A stretch of 64,000 bases of DNA, from assembly GCA_026647215.1 (NCBI GenBank), contig JAPKHC010000006.1, positions 70,915 to 134,914 on the forward strand, read 5' to 3'. A model generated the notes under the pieces. That model saw nothing but the letters and a program-made list of their open reading frames with translations, had not been told where the DNA came from and did not search any database. A program made the position numbers and the translations under genes. Source of the stretch: F1-120-MAGs118 sp013360535. GTDB lineage: Bacteria > Planctomycetota > UBA1135 > GCA-002686595. Positions within the stretch are counted from its first letter, which is position 1, and each line of letters starts with the position of its first letter. Shown one piece after another: positions 15,639 to 24,951 of the stretch.

Positions 15639-16898
15639 ATGGGCCAGTTCCTGACGCACCTCGAGTCGCCGTGGGATGGCTCGCGCCACGAGGCGCGCAC
15701 GCTGCAGACCACGCACGCGGGAAGGCCGCTGGTCGCGCGGTATGACCTCGAGCGCATCGCGCGTGAGGTCGAGCGCGACTCGACGTACTACAACGCCGGT
15801 TGCCTGTGGAGCTTCCGCGACCTGCTGCCGGTGCAGGACGACCGCAACATCGTGTCCTTCGGCGAGCTCGCGACGCCGACGCTGCAGCTAGCGCGGCTGG
15901 GCGAGCAGCTCGGCCTCGAGAACCTGTTCCTCAAGGACGAGTCGCGCCTGCCGACGGGTTCGTTCAAGTCGCGTGGCATGTCGGTGGCGATCAGCCGCGC
16001 GAAGGAACTCGGCGTGACGCGTGTCGCCGTGCCGACGCAAGGCAACGCGGGCGGAGCGATGGCGGCTTACGCAGCGCGCGCGGGCATGGAAGCGTGGGTG
16101 TTCCTGCCTTCGGACACGCCCGAGGTGAACAAGCTCGAGTGCGAGCTCGCGGGCGCGCGCGTGGTCGAGGTCGACGGCCTGATCGGCGACTGCGCGGCGC
16201 TCCTGCGCGAAGGCCAGAAGCTCTTCAGCTGGTTCGACCTGTCGACGTTGCGCGAGCCCTACCGGCTCGAGGGCAAGAAGACGATGGGGCTAGAGCTCGC
16301 GCAGCACTTCGGCTGGCGCTTTCCCGAGGTCGTGCTCTATCCGACCGGCGGCGGCACGGGCCTGATCGGCATCTGGAAGGCGTGGGAGGAGCTCTCCGGC
16401 ATCGGCTGGCTCGAGGATCCGCGCGCGCCGCGGCTCTACGCCTGCCAGAGCGACGGTTGTGCGCCGATCGCGCGCGCGTTCGAGCGTGGCGAGCGCACGG
16501 CCGAGCCGTGGCAGGGCGCGCAGACGCTCGCGAGCGGATTGCGAGTTCCTTCGGCGATCGGCGACTTCCTGATGGTCGACGCGCTGCGGGCGAGCGGCGG
16601 ATCGGCGCTGGGCGTGCCCGAAGCTTCGATCACGGGCTGGATGCGGCGTGTGGGCGAGCTCGAAGGCGTAGCGATCTGTCCGGAGACCGCGGTGTGCTTC
16701 GAGGCGCTCGTGCGGCTCGTCGCGCAAGGCCGCATCCAGCGCCACGAGGAGATCGTGATCTTCAACACCGGCGCGGCCTTCAAGTACGTCGAGGCCTTGC
16801 GAGCGGTGCCGCGCGCCGAACGCCCGCGCTTCCGGCCGGGCGACTCGGTCGACTGGCGCGCGCTCGCCGCGCAATTCGAACGTTCCGCTCGCTTGTAG
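15639..16898 (+). CDS. thrC: threonine synthase (PLP-dependent)
   Basis: 419 aa. Converts O-phosphohomoserine to threonine. Fold-type II PLP enzyme: the Schiff-base Lys110 lies in LPTGSFKSRG, the phosphate-binding loop is PTGGGTGLIG at about 232-241, and PTQGNAGGAMAAYAAR matches the substrate loop (NAGGA). The N terminus has a short Zn-ribbon-less extension, which places it with the shorter class of threonine synthases. No thrA or thrB is adjacent. A related PLP enzyme acting on another substrate is less likely given the strong motifs. Confidence 0.88.
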   Translation: MGQFLTHLESPWDGSRHEARTLQTTHAGRPLVARYDLERIAREVERDSTYYNAGCLWSFRDLLPVQDDRNIVSFGELATPTLQLARLGEQLGLENLFLKDESRLPTGSFKSRGMSVAISRAKELGVTRVAVPTQGNAGGAMAAYAARAGMEAWVFLPSDTPEVNKLECELAGARVVEVDGLIGDCAALLREGQKLFSWFDLSTLREPYRLEGKKTMGLELAQHFGWRFPEVVLYPTGGGTGLIGIWKAWEELSGIGWLEDPRAPRLYACQSDGCAPIARAFERGERTAEPWQGAQTLASGLRVPSAIGDFLMVDALRASGGSALGVPEASITGWMRRVGELEGVAICPETAVCFEALVRLVAQGRIQRHEEIVIFNTGAAFKYVEALRAVPRAERPRFRPGDSVDWRALAAQFERSARL

Positions 16899-16980
16899 CG
16901 CGAGCGTGCCTCCGTAGAATCGCGCCGCGTCGCGTGGGCACCTTTGTCCCGCGCGCGGGTCCCGCACGTGAGGCGTTTCC

Positions 16981-17655
16981 ATGTCGGATGCAGCGAGCCC
17001 TCCTGAAGCCAAGTCGAGCCCGGAGCCGCGTTCGGGTTCCCAAGCCAAGCCCGCGCTCACCCGTCGCGCGTTCTTCAAGGGCGCCGGGGTCGTCGCCGCC
17101 GGCGGAGTGATCGGCGAGGCCGTGAGCGCGGCCAACGCGCGCGCCTACGGGCCGGCGACGCTCGAAGGAACGGTCGAGGTCGAGCTCGACATCAACGGCG
17201 CGAAGCAGAAGGTGACACTCGAGCCGCGCACCACGCTGCTCAACGCGCTGCGCAACCACTGCAACCCGCCGCTGACGGGCACCAAGCTCGTGTGCGACCG
17301 CGGATCGTGCGGCGCGTGCACGGTGCATCTCGACGGGCGGCCGGTGTACTCGTGCATGACGCTCGCCGTCGACACGGTCGGCCACAAGGTCAAGACGATC
17401 GAAGGGCTGTCGCCGAGGGGCGAGCTCACCGTCCTGCAGCAGAAGTTCTGCGAGCACGACGGCTCGCAGTGCGGCTTCTGCACGCCCGGCTTCGTGATGG
17501 CGATCACCGCCTGCCTCGAGCGCAATCCGGCGGCGTCGCTCGACGAGATCCAGAACGCGTGCTCGGGCAACCTGTGCCGCTGTGGCACGCAACCGCAGAT
17601 CTTCGAGGCCGCGCTGGCCGCTGGTCGCGCCCTGCAAGCCAAGGGAGGCAAGTGA
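16981..17655 (+). CDS. molybdenum hydroxylase 2Fe-2S subunit, Tat-exported (PaoA/YagT-like)
   Basis: 224 aa. Residues 27-50 (TRRAFFKGAG, then a hydrophobic stretch) are a twin-arginine signal, so the enzyme acts outside the cytoplasmic membrane. Two [2Fe-2S] centres follow: Cys105, 110, 113 and 125 (CDRGSCGACTVHLDG) and Cys164, 167, 199 and 201 (QCGFCTPG, LCRCG). This is the electron-transfer small subunit of the xanthine dehydrogenase family. Its stop overlaps the start of the Mo-binding subunit. As in E. coli PaoABC, only this subunit has a Tat signal, so the others are probably carried along after folding. Confidence 0.93.
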   Translation: MSDAASPPEAKSSPEPRSGSQAKPALTRRAFFKGAGVVAAGGVIGEAVSAANARAYGPATLEGTVEVELDINGAKQKVTLEPRTTLLNALRNHCNPPLTGTKLVCDRGSCGACTVHLDGRPVYSCMTLAVDTVGHKVKTIEGLSPRGELTVLQQKFCEHDGSQCGFCTPGFVMAITACLERNPAASLDEIQNACSGNLCRCGTQPQIFEAALAAGRALQAKGGK

Positions 17656-19922
17656 TGGCGCTCGAACCGCTGCGCACGCAAGACGAGAAGCCGCCGCGCC
17701 CCGCCGCGCCCGGCAAGAAGTGGATCCGCGTGACGAAGGCCGTCAACGGCATCGACACCGAAGTCTGGGAAGAGGTTTCCGACGACACGGGCGGTCCGCA
17801 GTGGGGGCCGCGCGAGCAGATGCGCCTGGTGTCGCGCGCGGTGCCGCGCGTCGACGGCCCCGACAAGGTGACCGGGCGCGCCATGTACAGCTCCGACATG
17901 CGCCTGCCGGGCATGGTCTTCGCGCGCGTGCTGCGCTCGCGAGTGCCGTGTGGCACGGTGCAGCTCGAGCTCGAGGCCGCGAAGGCGATCCCGGGCGTGC
18001 TGGCGGTGATTGCGCTCAACAACGGCAACGTCGACTGGCTCGGTCGGCCGATCGCGGCGGTGGCGGCGACGACGCCAGAGATCGCCGAGGACGGACTGCG
18101 CGCGATCGTCGCCCAGTACGAGGAACAACCGTTCGCGGTGACGCCGGAACAGGCGGCGGCGGAGAACGCGCCGAAGGTCGGCAGCCGCGGCAACGTGCGC
18201 ACGCTCTCGAAGAACACCGACTCGAGCGAGGTCGATGACGCGTTGGCCAAGGCGGCGAAGCGCGTGCAGGGCACGTGGAAGATTCCCGTGCAGCACCACG
18301 CGTGCCTCGAGTCGCACGGAGTCGTCGTCGACTATCGCGGCGGCGACGAGGCGACGGTGTACGCGTCGACGCAAGGCACGTTCACGATCCCCGGCGACGC
18401 CGCGGGCGCGCTGGGGCTCAAGCCCAACCAGGTGACGGCCGTGGTCGAGCACATGGGCGGCGGGTTTGGTTCGAAGTTCCAGCTTGGCATCGAGGGCGAC
18501 GCCGCGTGCAGGCTCGCGAAGCTGCTCGCGCGGCCGGTGCACCTGATGCTCGACCGCGCGACGGAGTTCCACGCGGCGGGCAACCGTTCGGGTGGCGAGC
18601 ACACGCTCGAGGCCGGCCTCGACGAAAAGGGCCAGATCGTCGCGATCAAGGGCCGCGTCACGCGCCTCGGCGGCGTCGGGCAAGGCTCGGGCCACCCGAT
18701 CCCGTACATCTACGGCCGCGACGCGAAGGTGTTCGTCGAGGACCGCTGCATCCACACGCACACCGACTCGAGCCGCGCGATGCGTGGCCCCGGGCATCCG
18801 CAGGCTTCCTTCTCGATGGAGGGCCTGATGGACGAGTGCGCGTACGCGTCGGGGCTAGACCTGCTCGAGATCCGTCGCATCAACCTGCCCGACAGCCGGC
18901 GCGAGCTCTACATGCGCCAGCTCGAGCGCTGCGCGGCGCTGATCGGCTGGGACAAGCACGCGTTCAAGAACGCGCCGGACCTGTCGAAGTCCGAGCTGAA
19001 GGTTGGCATCGGCTTCGCGATCGCGCGCTGGGGCGGCGGTGGCAACGGCCAGTGCAAGGTCGAGGTGCGCGTCGCGCAAGATGGCTCGGTCGAGGTGCTT
19101 TCGGGCACGCAGGACCTGGGCACGGGCACGCGCACGTACTGCGCGTCGATCGTGGCGGAGGAGCTCGGACTCGAGCTGAATCAGGTGCGCCCGCGCATCG
19201 GCCGCTCCACCTTCGGTTCGGCCAACGCGTCCGGCGGAAGCACGACCGCGCCGTCGCTGTCGCCGAGCGTCAAGCATGCGGCGCACAACGCGCGGCTCGC
19301 ACTGTTCGAGAAGGTGGCGCCGCTGCTCGGCGTGAAGCCGGACGAGCTCGAGGTCGGTCTCGGCGAGATCCATGTCGCGGCGAAGCCTTCGCAGAAGGTC
19401 GCGTGGAAGGACGCGTGTGCGACGCTCGGGCCCGCGGGCCTCTCGGCACAAGGTGAATGGCAGGCGCACCTCGCGAGCAGCGATGTCGGCGGCGCGCAGG
19501 CCGCGAAGGTGCAGGTCGACACGCGGACCGGCGAGATCAAGGTGCTCGAGATGGTCGCCGTGCAGAACTGCGGCCTCCTGCTCAACCGCATGTCGGTCAA
19601 GAGCCAGCTGCAGGGTGGCATGGTGCAGGCGCTCTCTTACGGCTTGTTCGAGGAGCGCGTGATCGACCCCGACCTGGGGCTCTTCCTCAACGCGAACTTC
19701 GAGGACTACAAGATCGCCGGCGTGCGCGAGATCCCGCGCATGACGGTCGAGTTCGAGGACGACCCGCGCGGCGTGATCGGCATGGCCGAGGCGGCGGTGA
19801 TTCCCGGGCATTCGGCGATCGCCAACGCGATCCGCAACGCCTGTGGCGTGCGGATCTTCGACATGCCGCTGACGGCGGACAAGGTGCTCGTGGGCCTCGA
19901 GGCCCTGCGGAAGAAGGGCTAG
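17655..19922 (+). CDS. molybdenum hydroxylase large subunit (molybdopterin-binding, PaoC/XdhB-like)
   Basis: 755 aa. The catalytic subunit that binds the Mo-pterin cofactor and oxidises an aldehyde or N-heterocycle. Typical features: VPRVDGPDKVTGRAMYSSD at the start of the conserved domain, VVEHMGGGFGSKF (Gly-rich Mo-pterin loop), AMRGPGHPQ, GTQDLGTGTRT, and near the C terminus GMAEAAVIPG with the presumed catalytic Glu. About 55 residues of extra N-terminal sequence precede the first domain. The ATG at 17655 overlaps the TGA of the small subunit, so translation is coupled. The substrate cannot be deduced. Confidence 0.92.
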   Translation: MALEPLRTQDEKPPRPAAPGKKWIRVTKAVNGIDTEVWEEVSDDTGGPQWGPREQMRLVSRAVPRVDGPDKVTGRAMYSSDMRLPGMVFARVLRSRVPCGTVQLELEAAKAIPGVLAVIALNNGNVDWLGRPIAAVAATTPEIAEDGLRAIVAQYEEQPFAVTPEQAAAENAPKVGSRGNVRTLSKNTDSSEVDDALAKAAKRVQGTWKIPVQHHACLESHGVVVDYRGGDEATVYASTQGTFTIPGDAAGALGLKPNQVTAVVEHMGGGFGSKFQLGIEGDAACRLAKLLARPVHLMLDRATEFHAAGNRSGGEHTLEAGLDEKGQIVAIKGRVTRLGGVGQGSGHPIPYIYGRDAKVFVEDRCIHTHTDSSRAMRGPGHPQASFSMEGLMDECAYASGLDLLEIRRINLPDSRRELYMRQLERCAALIGWDKHAFKNAPDLSKSELKVGIGFAIARWGGGGNGQCKVEVRVAQDGSVEVLSGTQDLGTGTRTYCASIVAEELGLELNQVRPRIGRSTFGSANASGGSTTAPSLSPSVKHAAHNARLALFEKVAPLLGVKPDELEVGLGEIHVAAKPSQKVAWKDACATLGPAGLSAQGEWQAHLASSDVGGAQAAKVQVDTRTGEIKVLEMVAVQNCGLLLNRMSVKSQLQGGMVQALSYGLFEERVIDPDLGLFLNANFEDYKIAGVREIPRMTVEFEDDPRGVIGMAEAAVIPGHSAIANAIRNACGVRIFDMPLTADKVLVGLEALRKKG

Positions 19923-19924
19923 CG

Positions 19925-20920
19925 ATGAAGAACTTCACCTACGTGATGCCGACGTCGCTCGAGCAAGTCGTCGAGCTGCTCCCCGGGCCGCGAGACCTGA
20001 AGACACGCGACCGCGTCAAGGTGCTCGCGGGCGGACAGGACTTGCTCGGCGAGCTGAAGGAGCATCTGGTCGAGCCCGAGCAGGTCGTGAACCTGAAGGG
20101 CGTGCCGGGGCTCGCGGACCTGAGGCCGCAGGCGAGTGGCTGGCAGATCGGCGCGCTCGTCACGCTCGCGGCGCTCGAGGAGAACACGAGCCTGCGAGCG
20201 AGCCACACGATGATCGCCGAAGCCGCGGGCTCCGTCGGCTCGACGCAGATCCGCAACCAAGGCACGGTCGGTGGCAACCTGTGCCAGCGGCCGCGGTGCT
20301 GGTACTACCGCCACGAGCAGGCCGTCTGCATCAAGAAGGGCGGCGCCGAGTGCTTCGCCTACGGCGGGCTCAACAAGTACAACGCGATCCTCGGCGGCGG
20401 ACCGAGCTACATCGTGCATCCGTCCGACCTCGCGCCCGCGCTCGTCGCGGCCGGTGCGACGGCGCTGATCCGCGGCAAGAAGGGCGAACGCACCGTCGAG
20501 CTCGAGCGCTTCTTCACGCTGCCGAGCGAAGGTGCGGTGACGCGCGAGAACGTGCTCGCGCCCGATGAGGTGCTCGTGCGCGTCGACGTGCCGGCGATGG
20601 CGGGCTGGAAGAGCACGTACGTGAAGTTCCGCGAGCGTTCGAGCTACGACTTCGCGCTCGCGGCGGTCGCGGCGGCGCTCAAGCTCGACGGCGGCAAGGT
20701 GACCGAGGCGCGGCTCGTGCTCGGGGGTGTCGCGCCGGTGCCGTGGCGCTGCGAGAAGGCCGAAAAGGCGCTCGTCGGGCGCAAGCTCGACGCGGAAACG
20801 TGCCGTGTCGTGGGCGAGCTCGCGCTCGAGGGCGCGGAGCCGCTCGCGCACAACGCCTACAAGCTGCCGCTCGCCAAGGGACTGATCGCGAAGGCCCTCA
20901 CCAAGCTGGCTTCGGCCTAG
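19925..20920 (+). CDS. molybdenum hydroxylase FAD subunit with probable 4Fe-4S cluster (PaoB/YagS-like)
   Basis: 331 aa. The FAD-binding fold of the CO dehydrogenase/xanthine dehydrogenase family: KVLAGGQDLLGELK near residue 33, IRNQGTVGGNLCQR at 109-122 for FAD phosphate binding, and a C-terminal CO_deh_flav_C-like domain. Cys120, 125, 135 and 143 (CQRPRC, VCIKK, ECFAYGG) form the four-cysteine insertion that holds an additional [4Fe-4S] cluster in PaoB-type subunits. Gene order here is small, large, FAD, rather than small, FAD, large as in E. coli pao. It starts 2 bases after the previous stop. Confidence 0.9.
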   Translation: MKNFTYVMPTSLEQVVELLPGPRDLKTRDRVKVLAGGQDLLGELKEHLVEPEQVVNLKGVPGLADLRPQASGWQIGALVTLAALEENTSLRASHTMIAEAAGSVGSTQIRNQGTVGGNLCQRPRCWYYRHEQAVCIKKGGAECFAYGGLNKYNAILGGGPSYIVHPSDLAPALVAAGATALIRGKKGERTVELERFFTLPSEGAVTRENVLAPDEVLVRVDVPAMAGWKSTYVKFRERSSYDFALAAVAAALKLDGGKVTEARLVLGGVAPVPWRCEKAEKALVGRKLDAETCRVVGELALEGAEPLAHNAYKLPLAKGLIAKALTKLASA

Positions 20921-20930
20921 GAGAACCCCG

Positions 20931-21182
20931 ATGCAACCGACTCCGCTCTCCAGCCCGATCTGCGCCGAGATCCGCAGCAAGAAGTACTTCTTCCTGACCT
21001 CGGCTCCGATGACCGCGAGCGACGTGATCGACAACTCGAACGACTGCTGGTGCAACCGCACCTGCGATCGAGTCGGTCCCGATCGCGACCTCGTGCACCC
21101 CGACGACTGCACGCGCGAACGCGTGTGCTTCAAGCCGATTTTTGGGCCCCAACCCCAGGCGGGCGAAGGCGGGGTAGCCTAG
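20931..21182 (+). CDS. small Cys-rich protein of unknown function
   Basis: 83 aa, with six cysteines at 11, 39, 41, 45, 60 and 66 (C-x-C-x3-C in NDCWCNRTCDR). It has no signal peptide or membrane segment and resembles small metal- or cluster-binding proteins. A good ribosome binding site (AGGAG, 8 bases before the ATG) and the 10-base distance from the FAD subunit indicate it is translated as part of the hydroxylase operon. An accessory role for the Mo enzyme is plausible but unproven. No family recognised. Confidence 0.65.
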   Translation: MQPTPLSSPICAEIRSKKYFFLTSAPMTASDVIDNSNDCWCNRTCDRVGPDRDLVHPDDCTRERVCFKPIFGPQPQAGEGGVA

Positions 21183-21190
21183 GAGGCGCC

Positions 21191-21952
21191 ATGAAAGTCG
21201 TCCTCACGCTCGTGCTCGCCACCTCCGCCGCCCTCGGCCTGCGTTTCCTGCGCGGCGAGAGCTGCTGCGGCTTCTCCTGCCCCGAAGCGGACATCGAACC
21301 CAGCGGCCAGTACGTCGAGGCCCGCACGGCGAGCGTGTTCGCCGGCGCGTGCCACTACAACTCGGAACTCGTGACGCAGGGCCGCGAGGCCGTGCTCGCG
21401 TGGCACTTCGAGCAAGGCCGCATCGCGGGCACGTCGCTCGAAGGTGTCGACGTGATGGTGGCGGTCGCGTCCGAGGAGAACCTCGTGCAGGGCGCGTCGC
21501 GCAAGAGCGTGATCTACGTCGACGCGCAGGCGAGCGCCGAGCAGCGGGAGACGGCGGTCGAGTGGGTCAAGGCGCGCTGCGCGAGTGCACTCGGGTCCGT
21601 GATCGAGGTCGAGACGCTGCCGGTCGACGTCAAGTTCGATGGCGAGCGTTATTCGGCGCGCGCGGGCGACGTGCTGTCGCTCGACGGCGGGCTCCTGCCC
21701 GACCGCGAGTGCTGCAAGATGCCCTACGACGTCTGGTACCAGCCGTTCGCGACGATCACGGGCAAGGTCGTCGGCAACACCGAACGTTTCGTGTGGAACG
21801 AGACGCGCCTCGCGCGCGCTTTCGAGAACCGCGACCGCAACGACGCCTTCACGGGCACGTTCGGCCTGCAGGCGAAGGCCGAGAGCGCGGCTCCCGGCGG
21901 CTCGTGCTGCACGCAGCCGTCGCGCGCGGCGGCGCTCTCGAAGGTTCAGTAG
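21191..21952 (+). CDS. DUF1326-family protein with paired cysteines
   Basis: 253 aa. A short hydrophobic N terminus (MKVVLTLVLATSAALGLRFL) precedes ESCCGFSC and then the DUF1326 core YVEARTASVFAGACHYNSE, AVLAWHFEQG, GTSLEGVDVMVAV. The C terminus again has paired cysteines (GGSCCTQ). The function of DUF1326 is not established. It follows the Cys-rich gene by 8 bases and the hydroxylase operon, with AGGAGG before the ATG, so it is probably the last gene of that unit. The Cys pairs suggest metal or disulfide chemistry in the envelope. Confidence 0.8.
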   Translation: MKVVLTLVLATSAALGLRFLRGESCCGFSCPEADIEPSGQYVEARTASVFAGACHYNSELVTQGREAVLAWHFEQGRIAGTSLEGVDVMVAVASEENLVQGASRKSVIYVDAQASAEQRETAVEWVKARCASALGSVIEVETLPVDVKFDGERYSARAGDVLSLDGGLLPDRECCKMPYDVWYQPFATITGKVVGNTERFVWNETRLARAFENRDRNDAFTGTFGLQAKAESAAPGGSCCTQPSRAAALSKVQ

Positions 21953-21979
21953 TCCGCGAGTCGGTCTCTTGGCTCGGGC

Positions 21980-24124
21980 TCATCTTGCTCGGAAAGTGAG
22001 CCAGGTGAACCCGTGCGGCGGCAGCGTGAGCTCGAGGCGCACGCGGGAGCGTCCGTCGAGCACGACCTCGCGCTCCGATCCATCGCGCTCGCTCACGCGC
22101 ACCGTGCCTTCGAGTCCTGCGTAATACAGCGGGAATTCCAGCTCGCGCGTGCGCTCGACGTCGAGCGGGTTGAAGACCATCGCCAGCGCCCGCTCGTCCC
22201 CGAGCGGATCGACGTGCAGCCAGCCGTCGAGGTCGCGTCCGTCGGCGCGGCGCACGTGCACGAGGTCGCTCTCGAGCACGCGGCGATGGCGCTTGAACCA
22301 CGTGACCCATTTCGCGACGAGCTCGCGCGTCGTGTCGGTGTCGAAGAGCCGCGGCCCGCGCCAGCAGGCCTGCACGCCGGCGCCGAGGTTCGTCGCGAGA
22401 TGGCGCTCGTAATCGGCGAGGTGTTCCGACAAAGGCTCGAGCGTCGCCGCCGCGCCGCCGCCGTGGTACTCGGTCAGCGGCACGAACATCCAGCCCATGC
22501 TCGGCGCCTTCGTCCACGTGCCGTCGAAGATGTTCTGGCGCGCGTGCAAGAGCTGCTCCGAGCGCGGCAGCGACCAGTTGGTCTCGCGGTAGCCCATGCC
22601 GGTCTTGTTCGAGCCGTTCAGGAAGTACCAGTCCGGCACGTTGAGGAAGATGCCCTCGCCGCGGCACCAGCCGTAGAAGCGCCGGATCGCCTCGAACTGC
22701 CGCCACTGGGAATCCTCGAAACCCACGTGGCCGGGATGCGAGGTCGACGCGCACGTGTCGCCGGGATAGGAGCCATCGTGCTCGAGCACACGGAAGCCGG
22801 AGCTCGCGTAGAAGGATCGCAGGTGAGCGAAATAGTCGCGGCCCCAGGCGCTCTCGAGGCACGGCGAGTTGCCGAAGTAGGCCTTGCCGGGCTTGAGCGT
22901 CTCGCGGTCGAGCACGTCGTGTTCGGGAGCGACGGAGCGGCTCGCGAGCAGCGAGTAACTGCCGAGCTCGACGCCGCGCTCGCGCGCGTAGGCCACGAGC
23001 TCCTGCGCGCGCGCGAGGTTCTCGAGGTTCCGGTTCTCGATGTCGAATCCCGACCCGAACGACAGGATCGCCATCTCGAAGCCGACGGCGGCGCACTGGT
23101 CGATGGCGACCTTCACCGCCTCGGGCCGTGCATCGCGCACGTGCATCATCAGCGGGTTCTCGGTGACCCACGGAGCGAGCGTGCGGTACATGCGGCGCTG
23201 CGCGAGGCCGTTGCGCTCGCGCTCGGAGCCGTCGAGCACGAGCTCGTGCACGCGGTAGCTCGTGAACCGCTCGGCCTTCGCGAGCGTCGCCGCGGGACCG
23301 ACGGGATAGCTCGACACGAGCAGGCACGGCGTCGCGAGCGCGTAGCTCACCTGCGTGCCGTACCTCGGATCGGGCAGCCAGCGGTTGGTGACGTCCGCGG
23401 ACACGTTCGACATGCCGTGGAAGGCGAAATCGCTCTCGACGTGCAGGTCCGGGCGGCGCCAGTGCTCCTGCGGTTCGACCGTGCCCTCGGCCTCGACGAA
23501 CGCGAGCCGCTCGACCTCGAGCGTGTCGATCCGCACGGGCTTCGGCCCGGAATTGACGATCTCGACGCTCTTCGAGACGAGCGGAAGCCCGTCGTACAGG
23601 TCGTAGTGCACCTCGAACGTCAGCGCGCCCTCGAACACGAACGTCAGGCGCGTTCCCGGCGGAGGCCAGGGCAATTCGGCGGCATGCCGCACGCGTTTCC
23701 ACTCGAACGGTGCGGGAATCGTGCCGGTCCGCACGGCCGTGCAATGCAGCGCCGCGGGATCGAGCTCGAGCTTCGCGACGTCCGCGGGCCGCAGGTAGGC
23801 GCGATCGGCGTTCGAGAGCATCCCACCGACTCGCACCTCGACGCCGTCGACGACCGCGCGCGCCTCGGGTTCGATCGCGCGCAGCAGCGCACGTTCCGAA
23901 ACGAGATCGTCGAAACCGATGCACGCGACATCCGGCTCGACCACGAACGTGCGCGCGACGAGGCCGTTGGAGAGCACCACCGTGCGCGCGTCGCTCGCCC
24001 ACGCTTGCGCCTTCGCGTCGGCCCGATGCAAGAGCCAGTCGCCACTCGCGCGCGGCGGGCTCGCCGGGCCTTTCGGAAGCTGGTCGAGCAGTCCACCGCC
24101 GAGCAGAAGCAACGTCGCGAGCAT
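21980..24124 (-). CDS. clan GH-D-like glycoside hydrolase (alpha-galactosidase-like)
   Basis: 714 aa. A short hydrophobic N terminus (MLATLLLLGGGLLDQL) suggests export. Residues 30-310 look like the N-terminal beta-sandwich of GH36/GH27-type enzymes, and 330-600 like the TIM barrel: FEMAILSFGSGFD, GVELGSYSLLAS, FRVLEHDGSYPGD and FLNVPDWYFLNGSNKTGMGY. Asp in VPDWYFL and Glu/Asp in LEHDGSY are candidate catalytic residues. Assignment to alpha-galactosidase is by pattern only. The ATG at 24124 overlaps the thiD stop (TGATG), which argues for this start rather than 24145. Confidence 0.65.
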   Translation of the reverse strand: MLATLLLLGGGLLDQLPKGPASPPRASGDWLLHRADAKAQAWASDARTVVLSNGLVARTFVVEPDVACIGFDDLVSERALLRAIEPEARAVVDGVEVRVGGMLSNADRAYLRPADVAKLELDPAALHCTAVRTGTIPAPFEWKRVRHAAELPWPPPGTRLTFVFEGALTFEVHYDLYDGLPLVSKSVEIVNSGPKPVRIDTLEVERLAFVEAEGTVEPQEHWRRPDLHVESDFAFHGMSNVSADVTNRWLPDPRYGTQVSYALATPCLLVSSYPVGPAATLAKAERFTSYRVHELVLDGSERERNGLAQRRMYRTLAPWVTENPLMMHVRDARPEAVKVAIDQCAAVGFEMAILSFGSGFDIENRNLENLARAQELVAYARERGVELGSYSLLASRSVAPEHDVLDRETLKPGKAYFGNSPCLESAWGRDYFAHLRSFYASSGFRVLEHDGSYPGDTCASTSHPGHVGFEDSQWRQFEAIRRFYGWCRGEGIFLNVPDWYFLNGSNKTGMGYRETNWSLPRSEQLLHARQNIFDGTWTKAPSMGWMFVPLTEYHGGGAAATLEPLSEHLADYERHLATNLGAGVQACWRGPRLFDTDTTRELVAKWVTWFKRHRRVLESDLVHVRRADGRDLDGWLHVDPLGDERALAMVFNPLDVERTRELEFPLYYAGLEGTVRVSERDGSEREVVLDGRSRVRLELTLPPHGFTWLTFRAR

Positions 24125-24945
24125 CAGTTCGTCCCTTCGCGCCACAGCGCGTGGAAGTGGTGGACCGGTCCGTGCCCGTGGCCGAGCTTCCAGTCCTTCG
24201 AGGCCACGATCGCCGCGCTCACGAAGCGCTTGGCGCCTTCTGCGGCCAAAATCACGCTGTTTCCGCGAGCGAGCAGCGCCGCGAGCGCCGCCGAGAACGT
24301 GCAGCCCGTGCCGTGCGTGTTGCGACTCGCCGTGCGCGTGGCTTCGAGGCGTTGGAATCGCTCGCCATCGAACACGAGGTCGTCGGAGCGCTCGCCACCG
24401 GCGTGGCCACCCTTGAGCACGATCGCGCGCGCTCCGAGTGCGTGGAGTCGCTCACAAGCACGCTCCGGTGCCGCGAGAACCTCCGCTTCAGAGGTTCCGA
24501 GCAACACCGCCGCCTCCGGCAGGTTCGGCGTGAGAACGCTCGCGAGCGGCAGGAGCTCGCGCCGTAACGCCTCGACCGCGTCGTCGCGCAGGAGCTTCGC
24601 TCCCGACTTCGCGACCATCACCGGATCGACGACGACGTTGCGCGCCGCGTGCGCACGCAAGCGCGTGGCCACCGTCGCGATCAGCGCCGCGCTCGAGAGC
24701 ATCCCGACCTTCGTCGCCGCGACCTCGAGGTCCTCGTACACGCAGTCGAGCTCGTGCGCGACGAACTCCGGTGGCGCATCGTGGATCGCGCGCACTTCAC
24801 GCGTGTTCTGCGCGGTCAGGCTCGTGATCGCCGCTGCGCCGTAGACGCCGAGCGCGGAAAAAGCCTTGAGATCGGCCTGAATGCCGGCGCCGCCGGACGG
24901 GTCGGAGCCCGCGATCGAGAGCGCGACCTTGGGAGTGGGGGACAT
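24124..24945 (-). CDS. thiD: hydroxymethylpyrimidine/phosphomethylpyrimidine kinase
   Basis: 273 aa. ThiD phosphorylates HMP and HMP-P for thiamine synthesis. Ribokinase-fold signatures: LSIAGSDPSGGAGIQADLK at 8-26, the GAAAITSLTAQNT stretch, DPVMVAKSG, and the C-terminal anion-hole motif NTHGTGCTFSAALAA with the catalytic Cys/Asp-equivalent region. A TACACT hexamer only 6 bases before the ATG suggests a leaderless transcript, and no TPP riboswitch fits there. Its stop overlaps the start of the glycoside hydrolase, an unusual functional pairing. Other thi genes are not in the window. Confidence 0.93.
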   Translation of the reverse strand: MSPTPKVALSIAGSDPSGGAGIQADLKAFSALGVYGAAAITSLTAQNTREVRAIHDAPPEFVAHELDCVYEDLEVAATKVGMLSSAALIATVATRLRAHAARNVVVDPVMVAKSGAKLLRDDAVEALRRELLPLASVLTPNLPEAAVLLGTSEAEVLAAPERACERLHALGARAIVLKGGHAGGERSDDLVFDGERFQRLEATRTASRNTHGTGCTFSAALAALLARGNSVILAAEGAKRFVSAAIVASKDWKLGHGHGPVHHFHALWREGTN

Positions 24946-24951
24946 GCGCGG

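Noticed and set aside
22013..24844. Long plus-strand open frame opposite the glycoside hydrolase and thiD
   Set aside because: No motifs; thiD and the hydrolase on the minus strand are recognisable.
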